Positions 6,870-13,774 of a DNA stretch of 16,912 bases are shown here, piece after piece (the stretch's first letter is position 1; each line of letters opens with the position of its first letter). Origin of the DNA: CAZUQP01 sp964484285 (GTDB lineage: Bacteria; Pseudomonadota; Gammaproteobacteria; DSM-16500); the NCBI GenBank assembly GCA_964484285.1, contig CAZAEO010000038.1:1-16912 (forward strand). The letters run 5' to 3'. Made by a program: the position numbers and the translations under genes. The notes beneath the pieces are model-generated. The model did not search any database and had not been told where the DNA came from. It saw only the letters and a list, made by a program, of their open reading frames with translations.

Positions 6870-7774
6870 GAATTTTCAACCATCAAGGCTAGATCTTCCC
6901 ACAGTGTATTGGGCGGATTAAAGTGGATTGCTTTGGTTAATCGTTTAACAGAAGGGATCAAACGTATTGATTTACTCATTTTGTAATTAAAATTATCATA
7001 TTTTATTATAGAAGCGCCCTTCATCAGCTTCATCAGGTATTCAATAATATCTTTTAATTGATTTGGATAAGAACTAGAAACGTTGAAAGCCCCTTCTGCA
7101 CAATCAGCTAACAGTAACCGATACAATGCCTCTCCTAAATAACGCACATGCGAGTAGCATCTAACGGTATCTTGATGTACTAAATTTATTGTTTCTTTAC
7201 GACGAATTTTTTTGATTAATTGAGAAATCAATTTATTAGTCGGTTCTTTTTCTCCAAAAAAAAATCCAATACGTCCCCAGGCAATAGAAATATTATCATA
7301 ATCATGACTTAATAGACTAATCAATTCATACGTTGATTTCTTGCATTGTCCATAAAACGTTTGTGGTTGTAATGGCGTCTTGATTTCATCTAATTCCTCA
7401 TAATTCCAATCATATTCAGCAAGCGTGCCGGCGCCCACAAAGCGCTTCCCGCCATACTTACAAAACTCTTGAAAAAGCTGAACAGAGATTTTTAGCCAAT
7501 CAAGGTTTTGTGGCGAGCTCCAAAAATTTCCGGGAGGAACATGCCAAGCAAGATGTAATAAATGCGTTGGTCTATATTTTTTTAATAGCGCAACACGCTG
7601 TTTTTTATTAGATAGGTCCACCTGTTGAAAATTAATTAATGGATTAAAAAAATCAGGTTGGGTTACATGATAAGTAGCTATTAATTCGCTATTGTTTTTT
7701 AATAAAAAAGGTAAACAAGCTTGACCTAAGAAACCTGTAGCACCAGTTACTAAATACCTATTATTAGAATCCAT
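6857..7774 (-). CDS. NAD(P)-dependent nucleotide-sugar reductase/epimerase (extended SDR)
   Basis: From the ATG at 7774 the protein has 305 residues. Rossmann glycines are G11-G14-G17 (GATGFLG). The 'HLLHLAWHVPPGNFW' segment (71-85), 'GAGTLAEYDW' (114-123) and the catalytic Y141-x-x-x-K145 (YGQCK) recall the subgroup that includes CDP-abequose/paratose synthases and other 4-ketoreductases. I infer a 4-keto-sugar reductase, but substrate is not determined. A TTG at 7783 would add three residues (MLF). I prefer 7774 because a GCAGG sits about ten bases upstream of that ATG. It follows the LIC12133-type methyltransferase by 13 bp and overlaps the ketoisomerase start by 13 bp. This points to co-translation with the deoxysugar genes. 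Confidence 0.83.
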   Translation of the reverse strand: MDSNNRYLVTGATGFLGQACLPFLLKNNSELIATYHVTQPDFFNPLINFQQVDLSNKKQRVALLKKYRPTHLLHLAWHVPPGNFWSSPQNLDWLKISVQLFQEFCKYGGKRFVGAGTLAEYDWNYEELDEIKTPLQPQTFYGQCKKSTYELISLLSHDYDNISIAWGRIGFFFGEKEPTNKLISQLIKKIRRKETINLVHQDTVRCYSHVRYLGEALYRLLLADCAEGAFNVSSSYPNQLKDIIEYLMKLMKGASIIKYDNFNYKMSKSIRLIPSVKRLTKAIHFNPPNTLWEDLALMVENSCMT

Positions 7775-7787
7775 AAACAACAACCTG

Positions 7788-8588
7788 CTATTTATTGTTT
7801 TTTAAAAAAATCCAGTTTTCATGTTTGGTTATACGATGTGTTTCAGGCAAGCCAGTGTTAGGGTAGTACCCTAGGGCTTGTCTTGGATTATAACTTGTTT
7901 TATAAAGTATATGATATCCCAATGTTTGCATATATTTTGCAAATTCCTGATTATTTAGAAAACGTAAGGGTGTTTTCTTTCCATAATAATTTTGCTGAGT
8001 AACAAAAGAAGGAATATTTCCAGCCAATAGATCACAAAATACAAAGAATTTTGCTTTGCTTATTAATGCTAGTTGATGAAGTATGTTTTGCCAATCATCA
8101 ATATATTGTAAAACACTACCTACGTGAACAATATCAAATGTTGAATTTACTGTATTTAAATTGGTACAAAATGACAAATTTTTCATTGCTGTTATTTCCG
8201 ATGGTAGGTGCGATAACGTTACTTGATTATCTATAACACAATACATCAGATCCTGAGACGCCATGGGAACTTTAGCAATCACATCCAGGTATTCATATCC
8301 CATGCCACCTCCGAAATCTAATACAGATACCTTAGGTTGTGAAGTAAGCAGCATGGCGACTACTAAGGGAAGTGAATAATCGTTCGCAATAGCAGCTTCT
8401 GACATAAAATTATTTTTATTAAGGTTATTGTATTTGGCGAGAATTTTTTCTTTTTGGTTTTTAATCCAAATTTTGTCTTCAAATATAGCTTGGTCACCAT
8501 TCACTTCTTCAAACCTTTCATATACTCCAACCCATACAGATTCTAATGGAAGCTGGTTAGCAGCTAAATTTTTTTTTTCAAACGACAT
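7788..8588 (-). CDS. LIC12133-family putative methyltransferase
   Basis: The 266-residue protein has an N-terminal 'WVGVYERFEEV' segment (19-29) and the SAM-binding 'VSVLDFGGGMGYEY' (87-100), with DFGGG in place of the usual DxGxG. A motif IV-like 'FDIVHVGSVLQYIDDW' follows near 152-167. This combination matches the LIC12133 methyltransferase family (TIGR04325 by memory), seen in Leptospira and other O-antigen loci. Acceptor unknown; a sugar O- or N-methyltransferase is the natural inference given its place between an aminotransferase and a sugar reductase. Its ATG is preceded by AGGAG at good spacing and lies 11 bp inside the 3' end of the aminotransferase gene, so the two are translationally linked. 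Confidence 0.82.
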   Translation of the reverse strand: MSFEKKNLAANQLPLESVWVGVYERFEEVNGDQAIFEDKIWIKNQKEKILAKYNNLNKNNFMSEAAIANDYSLPLVVAMLLTSQPKVSVLDFGGGMGYEYLDVIAKVPMASQDLMYCVIDNQVTLSHLPSEITAMKNLSFCTNLNTVNSTFDIVHVGSVLQYIDDWQNILHQLALISKAKFFVFCDLLAGNIPSFVTQQNYYGKKTPLRFLNNQEFAKYMQTLGYHILYKTSYNPRQALGYYPNTGLPETHRITKHENWIFLKNNK

Positions 8589-9711
8589 CCTTGCTCTCCT
8601 GATCTAATATTGAAACTATCCATTTAGATATCATTTTAACTTTTTTTAAAGCCAATTCAGGATAGATAGGTAATGATAAAATTTCTTTAATAATTTTTTC
8701 TGTAATATTCAATGGTTGTGGTATCTTTACGAAAGGAGCATATGCAGGATGATGATGCACAGCCTCTTTATAATGCACGCCTGTTACTATATTTTGGTTA
8801 AGCAACATTTGTTGCAGAACTCCTCGCTGAGGAGTTCTGATAACGTAGAGATGATAAACATGTTGAGCGGTGGAGCGTGATTTCAGTTTAATTATCTTTG
8901 AAGAAGTAATGTATTGTGCATAACAATCTGCAATTTTCTTACGCAATTGATTTAAATAATCTAAATGACATAATTTAATGCGTAAAATCGATGCTTGCAG
9001 CTCATCTAATCGTGATACAATAGACGTGTAATGTGCGATGCGATTTTCATCCCAGCCATATTGGCGTAGCTTGCTTATTTTTTTATAAATTGAATTATTA
9101 TTTGTAATAATAGCTCCACCATCACCAATACCACCTAAATTTTTGGTTGGATAAAAGCTAAAGCAACCTATATCACCGAATGTACCCACTTTACGGTTAT
9201 TATAAGTTGCACCATGGGCTTGGGCACAATCTTCAATTACTTTTAATTGGTATTTTTCTGCTATAGCCATAATCGGCTGCATATCACAAGGTTGGCCATA
9301 AAGATGAACGGGAATGATTGCTTTTGTTTTTTTTGTTATCGCTAATTCAATTTTATTTGGATCCAATGTAAAGTAGTCTTCTTCAATATCAATTAATACT
9401 GGCGTTGCTCCTGTGGCAATGATAGCAGCAACAGTCGCTAACGCTGTATGTGCAACTGTAATGACTTCATCACCTTGTCCAATATCTAAAGTACGTAAAG
9501 CCAATATCAAAGCATCAGTTCCGCTGCCAACACTAACACAATATTCAGAGCGATGATATTGCGCAAACTGATGTTCAAATGCTTCAACCTCTGGACCAAG
9601 AATGTAATGATCTGATTTGCATACTCGTTTTATTGCAGCTATTATTTCATTTTGATATTGATTAAACTGGGCTGCTGGATAACTAACAAAAATTTTTTCT
9701 GATTGATCCAT
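8578..9711 (-). CDS. DegT/DnrJ/EryC1/StrS family PLP-dependent sugar aminotransferase
   Basis: The 377-residue protein is full length for the family. Visible hallmarks are 'YILGPEVEAFE' (36-46), the phosphate-binding 'GSGTDAL' (63-69), 'HLYGQPCDM' (136-144), 'VIEDCAQAHGA' (158-168; the Asp pairs with the PLP pyridine nitrogen) and the Schiff-base lysine K190 in 'FSFYPTKNLGGIGDGGAI' (184-201). These enzymes aminate keto groups of nucleotide sugars using glutamate. With the FdtA-type ketoisomerase in the same operon, the closest functional models are FdtB/QdtB, which aminate C3 of dTDP-3-keto-6-deoxyhexose. Models such as EvaB in branched amino-sugar pathways are an alternative. It begins 28 bp after the C-methyltransferase stop, with AGGA about 11 bases upstream of the ATG. 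Confidence 0.92.
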   Translation of the reverse strand: MDQSEKIFVSYPAAQFNQYQNEIIAAIKRVCKSDHYILGPEVEAFEHQFAQYHRSEYCVSVGSGTDALILALRTLDIGQGDEVITVAHTALATVAAIIATGATPVLIDIEEDYFTLDPNKIELAITKKTKAIIPVHLYGQPCDMQPIMAIAEKYQLKVIEDCAQAHGATYNNRKVGTFGDIGCFSFYPTKNLGGIGDGGAIITNNNSIYKKISKLRQYGWDENRIAHYTSIVSRLDELQASILRIKLCHLDYLNQLRKKIADCYAQYITSSKIIKLKSRSTAQHVYHLYVIRTPQRGVLQQMLLNQNIVTGVHYKEAVHHHPAYAPFVKIPQPLNITEKIIKEILSLPIYPELALKKVKMISKWIVSILDQESKDVV

Positions 9712-9739
9712 TCTTTTACATTATTCCTTAAAAATAGCT

Positions 9740-10975
9740 CTAAACGAAGCAAGTCTCGATAATTTCAACACGCGGTACAAATACAATCCATTTCCCACCG
9801 TTTTCTATAAATGGCTGTTCTTTTTCAAAAATTTCAGTTGCATGATTCCATGCAAACAAAACTGCATAATCAGGGTAATTCGCTTTAAATATTTCATGGG
9901 GTTTAATTGGTATATGCATACCTGGTGAATATTTATTTTGCTTTATTGGTGTTGTATCACAAATATATTCAATCAAATCTGGCCCAATTTTACAATAATT
10001 CAATATTGTTGTACTTTTTGAAGTAGCTGCGTAACCAACTACTCTTTTCCCTGCTAATTTTAACGTTTGTAACATTTGTACCAATTTAGATTTATTTTTT
10101 TCGCAATTTTCTATAAAATTTCTAAACCCTGATAATTTGTCTAAACCAATTTTTTTTTCCTTTTCAAGCTGTTGATATACAGTAATTTTAGGTTGATACT
10201 CACCTTCATGACATAAATAATAACGCATAGAACCACCATGCGTTTTTAAAGGTTGAATGTCAAACACTTCTAATCCATGCGATTTAAATGCTGATATCAC
10301 GGAGTGAACGCTAAATATATAAACGTGTTCATCATATATTTGATCATAAGCAGTATTACTTATCATGTCACCAAGATAAGGATCTTCAAACACAAATGTA
10401 CCTTTTGATTTTAATAAATAAGAAATACCCTTTCCAACAGAATTTAAATTGGGAATATGGCACATTACATTCGCTGCTGAAACGACATCAGCTTTACCAT
10501 ATTTATTAACTACTTCTAAAGCTACCTCTGTATCAAAATAACGCGTGATGGTGTTTACGCCTTGGTTAGATGCTACTTTAGCCACGTTTTTTGAAGGCTC
10601 TATGCCCAAATGAGCAATATTTTTTTTAGCAAAATGCTTCAACATGATTCCATCATTACTGCCTAACTCAACCACAAAAGCATTGCTTGGATCAGATATA
10701 AAATCATTTAAATAATGATTTGCAGTTTGCTCGAAATGTTGTTCCATCCTTTTTGAAGTGCTTGAAAAAAAAGCATAACTTTCATGAAACATGATTTCTT
10801 GAGCAGGTTGTTCTATCAGTTGAAACATTTTACATTGTTCACAAAATGCTGTTGATAAATCAAAAAAATATTCATTGGTAAATTCTTCTTGGGTTAAAAA
10901 ATGGTTTGCAATAGGCATCTTTCCAAATGACATTATGTTGGAAATAGGGTTTTGACATATTTTACAATTTGGCAT
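9740..10975 (-). CDS. Sugar C-methyltransferase, TylC3/EvaC/NovU type
   Basis: The protein has three parts in the usual order. A zinc-binding N-terminus has two CxxC pairs (C4/C7 and C45/C48). A SAM-binding domain has 'VVELGSNDGIMLKHF' (101-115) and the active-site segment 'YDQIYDEHVYIFS' (210-222), whose Tyr-x-Glu-His agrees with catalytic residues described for TylC3. A C-terminal Rossmann-like domain has 'VGYAATSKSTTILNY' (about 310-324). Family members methylate the carbon next to a ketone in NDP-4-keto-deoxysugars, giving branched sugars such as mycarose; Coxiella uses a homologue for virenose. An upstream ATG at 10999 would add eight residues and overlap the rmlC-like gene. I chose 10975 because family members start just before the first CxxC and a GGA precedes it. 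Length (411) is typical. Confidence 0.92.
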   Translation of the reverse strand: MPNCKICQNPISNIMSFGKMPIANHFLTQEEFTNEYFFDLSTAFCEQCKMFQLIEQPAQEIMFHESYAFFSSTSKRMEQHFEQTANHYLNDFISDPSNAFVVELGSNDGIMLKHFAKKNIAHLGIEPSKNVAKVASNQGVNTITRYFDTEVALEVVNKYGKADVVSAANVMCHIPNLNSVGKGISYLLKSKGTFVFEDPYLGDMISNTAYDQIYDEHVYIFSVHSVISAFKSHGLEVFDIQPLKTHGGSMRYYLCHEGEYQPKITVYQQLEKEKKIGLDKLSGFRNFIENCEKNKSKLVQMLQTLKLAGKRVVGYAATSKSTTILNYCKIGPDLIEYICDTTPIKQNKYSPGMHIPIKPHEIFKANYPDYAVLFAWNHATEIFEKEQPFIENGGKWIVFVPRVEIIETCFV

Positions 10976-10989
10976 GAATCGAATTCCGT

Positions 10990-11502
10990 TTAAATACATT
11001 CAAAATTTTTGTCTCTTTCATTGATAATGGGTGAAGTGATTGGCCATTGGATATTGATATTAGGATCACACCACAAAATACCACCTTCTTCTTGCGGATT
11101 ATAATATTGTGTGCATTTATAGTTAACGATAGCATTATTACTTAATACGCAAAAGCCGTGCGCAAATCCCGGAGCAACATAAATCTGTTGGGGATTGTTT
11201 ACATTTAGTTCAATTGAAAAATATTGTTTGTATGTAGTTGAGTTAGGTCTAATATCAACAGCAACGTAATAAATTTTTCCTAAGCTTACCCAAATTAACT
11301 GTCCTTGATTTTGTTGAAAATGTAACCCTCTCAAAACATTTTTTTTTGAATAAGATATATTATCCTGCTTAAATGGTTCCATACCTAATGATTCATAGTC
11401 ATTTAAACACCAAGTCACAAAAAATGCGCCGCGAGCATCTTCAAACCATTTTGGTTTGAATAAAATAATCCCTTCAATAGGAGTTTGTAAAGTAATTAAC
11501 AT
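10990..11502 (-). CDS. RmlC-like NDP-4-keto-6-deoxysugar 3- and/or 5-epimerase
   Basis: The 170-residue cupin follows the RmlC plan. 'EDARGAFFVTW' (21-31) is followed by 'QDNISYSKKNVLRGLHFQ' (46-63) with the catalytic base H61 and R59, then 'YVAVDIRPNS' (79-88) and 'APGFAHGFCVLS' (110-121). 'YKCTQYYNP' (128-136) holds the probable catalytic tyrosine, and a C-terminal 'NERDK' (161-165) holds the Asp of the His-Asp dyad. The lysine that in Salmonella RmlC follows 'QG' (QGKLV) is glutamine here (Q68). This may alter specificity, so I do not call it true rmlC. Next to a C-methyltransferase it may act as the 3- or 5-epimerase of a branched-sugar pathway, as TylCVII or EvaD do. GGAG lies about 12 bases before the ATG. 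The 98 bp upstream is the first real gap, so an operon promoter may lie there. Confidence 0.88.
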   Translation of the reverse strand: MLITLQTPIEGIILFKPKWFEDARGAFFVTWCLNDYESLGMEPFKQDNISYSKKNVLRGLHFQQNQGQLIWVSLGKIYYVAVDIRPNSTTYKQYFSIELNVNNPQQIYVAPGFAHGFCVLSNNAIVNYKCTQYYNPQEEGGILWCDPNINIQWPITSPIINERDKNFECI

Positions 11503-11600
11503 AGTTACTTATATACTCCATGTTTTACATGAAACATTCTGGATGCTGCACGATCTAGATTTTTGCTTTATAACATTTTTATTGTATAGCGTCTAGGCGA

Positions 11601-12545
11601 TTAATTATTTTTTTGAAAAATACCAATAAATACAGAACTCCAAAGTAAACACATTCGAGATTCTTCCAAGGGTATTAGAGAATCACTGAGTTGATTGTAT
11701 ACTTGTAATGGGAACATTTCATTTAATCCAGCAAGCATTATATGAGGATGGATGCCATAAAGTTTAACGGTATTAAAACCGCAATTATTTGCAATTTTCA
11801 TGGCTTGTTTGGGGGAAGTTTGGCGCGCTTCAATAGCGCCAGTATAATTTTTTCGTGTTTTTTCAAAGCTCTCAGTATTAGTTTTTTTATCTAACAAACC
11901 ATTGTCTAGTATTTTTTTGGTAACGGTATGTAGTTCTTCAATAAAAGATTTTACGTCTTTATTATCTATTTTTTCATAGAGTGATGAAGCTTCTTCAACG
12001 AGGCCAATAAATTCGCCTGCTTTTATCTCATTTAAAGTCCTATGAGAAATACTAAATAGATTAAATAAACGGTTGCGAAAAGAAACAATCAAATATCCGT
12101 TGTTACGTAATAGCATATTTGCTTTTTTAAACAATTGTTCATCATTAGGCAAATATCCTATAAGTCCGAGCGCAGTTAATACATCAAAAGTATCTACTTG
12201 AATGTCATTTAAGCTATTAAACTGAAAGTTTAGACGATCCTTGGCATGCTGGCTTAATCCTAACCTATTTTTTTCAGCTTCTTCTATCATTACACGAGAT
12301 TGATCAATGCCTAAGACATTATAACCATTCTGAGCTAATTCACAACAAAGATGTCCTCCGCCACATCCAATATCCAGTATTTTATGAATATCAACTAATT
12401 CTCGAATAATTTTCAAAACAATTCGGACTCGATGTAATCCAATGGGATAAATATAATCTTTATTTTCATATGCATCAAAAATCCAACTTTTTGCATTATC
12501 TATAAAATAAGATTCTGTTGCTTCAATACCCGCAATATGATTCAT
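11601..12545 (-). CDS. Class I SAM-dependent methyltransferase with C-terminal extension
   Basis: The 314-residue protein has motif I 'ILDIGCGGGHLCCELA' (56-71), motif II 'LGIDQSRVMIEEAE' (78-91), motif IV 'FDVLTALGLIGYL' and post-motif 'LLRNNGYLIVSFRN', so the Rossmann methyltransferase core covers about residues 45-160. The remaining ~150 residues are largely helical, with no family I recognise. The acceptor is probably a sugar hydroxyl or a glycan end, by context only. Its ATG overlaps the stop of the upstream sulfotransferase-like gene by 4 bp and has AGGA six bases upstream. These two form a coupled pair, and the RmlC-like gene follows after a 98-bp gap. Confidence 0.82.
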   Translation of the reverse strand: MNHIAGIEATESYFIDNAKSWIFDAYENKDYIYPIGLHRVRIVLKIIRELVDIHKILDIGCGGGHLCCELAQNGYNVLGIDQSRVMIEEAEKNRLGLSQHAKDRLNFQFNSLNDIQVDTFDVLTALGLIGYLPNDEQLFKKANMLLRNNGYLIVSFRNRLFNLFSISHRTLNEIKAGEFIGLVEEASSLYEKIDNKDVKSFIEELHTVTKKILDNGLLDKKTNTESFEKTRKNYTGAIEARQTSPKQAMKIANNCGFNTVKLYGIHPHIMLAGLNEMFPLQVYNQLSDSLIPLEESRMCLLWSSVFIGIFQKNN

Positions 12546-13471
12546 ATCATTTCCTGTATTAAAGTGACTCGCTCTAGTATAATTGGGTCAATTTTCTTTT
12601 CTAACATCGGGAAAGGTCTATTTTCAATCGTCTTAAGTTTTATATCTGTTAATTTGCCTGGATCCAATCCAAGTAAATTACTAATCTTTTTAAAAGTTTG
12701 CAGGGAATTGGCTACTAAATCTTGATAATATACAATTAGTTTTTGACAATTAAGTAGATTAAACGCTTTCATGCCTGTATCCATCAACACCCACCAGTAA
12801 TACAATCCCCTATCATAGTCGCTCAAATTTAGAAAATACTCATATTCATGATCATACACCCACCAAGGCATGTACCATGTATTACTAGAGTCTTGAAAAA
12901 TAAGATAGGGTTGTGCATTTAAAGGGTTAAGTAATTGTGCATTTGAAAACCATTTTTTCAAAGCTATTTCTGCTGCAACTTGAAAAGGATTTCGTATTAC
13001 ATGGATAACCGTCGCTTTGGGCAATGCTTTTATAATAAAATCAAGAAATGGTGTTGCTTCTGCTAAAGTTACTATGAGTTGTGCCTTATTTTGTTTGGCA
13101 TAATTCATAGCCTCTTCGCGAGTTTTCAAATTTATCAACCGATTCAATATTTCCTCTGGGGATTTTTTGTCCCAAATTGTACTCAGATCTCCTGGTCTAA
13201 AATTTGCAGCTCGCAGTAATAACAAATTATTGAATAATTCACTTAAACTGGCATTCAATAAGCCCATCGCAAATTCTGAGTCAATTTTTCCTGATTTTGC
13301 TGTTATTGAGAGCATCATGGGAAAATAGGGTTCATCAGCGTACTCAATCTGTTTACAAGTCGCCAAAAGATTGCCTAGCAACGTTTTTCCTGAGCGACAA
13401 GTCCCCGTTATTATGACAATTGGAAAGGAATTGCTTGAGTTTTTTAAAAAAAACGCATTTTCAATGCTCAT
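12542..13471 (-). CDS. Sulfotransferase-family (PAPS-type P-loop) protein
   Basis: The 309-residue protein begins with 'IVIITGTCRSGKTLLGNLLA' (18-37), the 5'-phosphosulfate-binding loop of sulfotransferases (usually GxxRSGTTLL). A 3'-phosphate-binding-like 'TVIHVIRNPFQVAAEIALKK' follows at 154-173. The loop also fits a strict Walker A (GxxxxGKT, G23-T30), because lysine replaces the usual threonine, so a kinase-like activity cannot be excluded. The family would add sulfate from PAPS to a sugar or lipid, implying a sulfated surface glycan. It is the first gene of the minus-strand block, with AAGGA about 12-15 bases before the ATG, and is coupled to the next methyltransferase by an ATGA overlap. 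It is divergent from the plus-strand pair. Confidence 0.75.
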   Translation of the reverse strand: MSIENAFFLKNSSNSFPIVIITGTCRSGKTLLGNLLATCKQIEYADEPYFPMMLSITAKSGKIDSEFAMGLLNASLSELFNNLLLLRAANFRPGDLSTIWDKKSPEEILNRLINLKTREEAMNYAKQNKAQLIVTLAEATPFLDFIIKALPKATVIHVIRNPFQVAAEIALKKWFSNAQLLNPLNAQPYLIFQDSSNTWYMPWWVYDHEYEYFLNLSDYDRGLYYWWVLMDTGMKAFNLLNCQKLIVYYQDLVANSLQTFKKISNLLGLDPGKLTDIKLKTIENRPFPMLEKKIDPIILERVTLIQEMI

Positions 13472-13527
13472 ACTATAAATTAATTCCTTAACCTCTATTT
13501 TGCAGATTTCCGTAAAAATAGTGTATT

Positions 13528-13556
13528 AATGTATTACTAATATCCATATTTTTCAA
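13528..13556 (-). promoter_or_regulatory. Candidate sigma-70 promoter for the minus-strand block
   Basis: On the minus strand TTGAAA (13551-13556) and TACATT (13528-13533) are separated by 17 bases, matching -35 and -10 consensus at five and four of six positions. They lie about 57 bp upstream of the sulfotransferase-like start. In so AT-rich an interval chance matches are common. Confidence 0.3.
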
Positions 13557-13662
13557 TCAATTCATAAAATTCATTTGCTAGAGAATAGGCTGTAGTAATA
13601 AACTTCTGCATTAGCATCAGTGAGCCAAGAGATATTGAACAGGCTTTTAGTCGGGGATCACT
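13537..13662 (-). pseudogene. Orphan 42-codon open frame, possible gene remnant
   Basis: The divergent intergenic gap holds a minus-strand frame without an ATG at its beginning, running from just after a TAG (13663-13665) to a TAG at 13537-13539. It reads 'SDPRLKACSISLGSLMLMQK' then 'FITTAYSLANEFYELIEKYG'. The helical, protein-like composition and natural-looking end suggest the 3' tail of a lost gene. I recognise no family. An internal ATG could start a 29-residue peptide, but I see no ribosome binding site. Other than this and the promoter candidate, the gap 13472-13774 shows nothing I can name. Confidence 0.3.
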
Positions 13663-13774
13663 CTATTAAAGTGTTTTCTTATGTAGCATATAAAAAGGAT
13701 ATTATTTTAATTAGCTGAGAATAACATTTTTTAAACTGAAATGCTTTGTGCATTTAGCGAGCGATAAAACAGAT

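Noticed and set aside
6693..6986. 97-residue plus-strand frame opposite the ketoisomerase and SDR
   Set aside because: It lies antisense to two overlapping genes with clear catalytic motifs, has no ribosome binding site I can see and shows no recognisable domain.
11513..11535. CATGT-TTT-ACATG palindrome upstream of the RmlC-like gene as an operator
   Set aside because: It is only a 5-bp stem in AT-rich DNA with no second copy; a chance palindrome is as likely.
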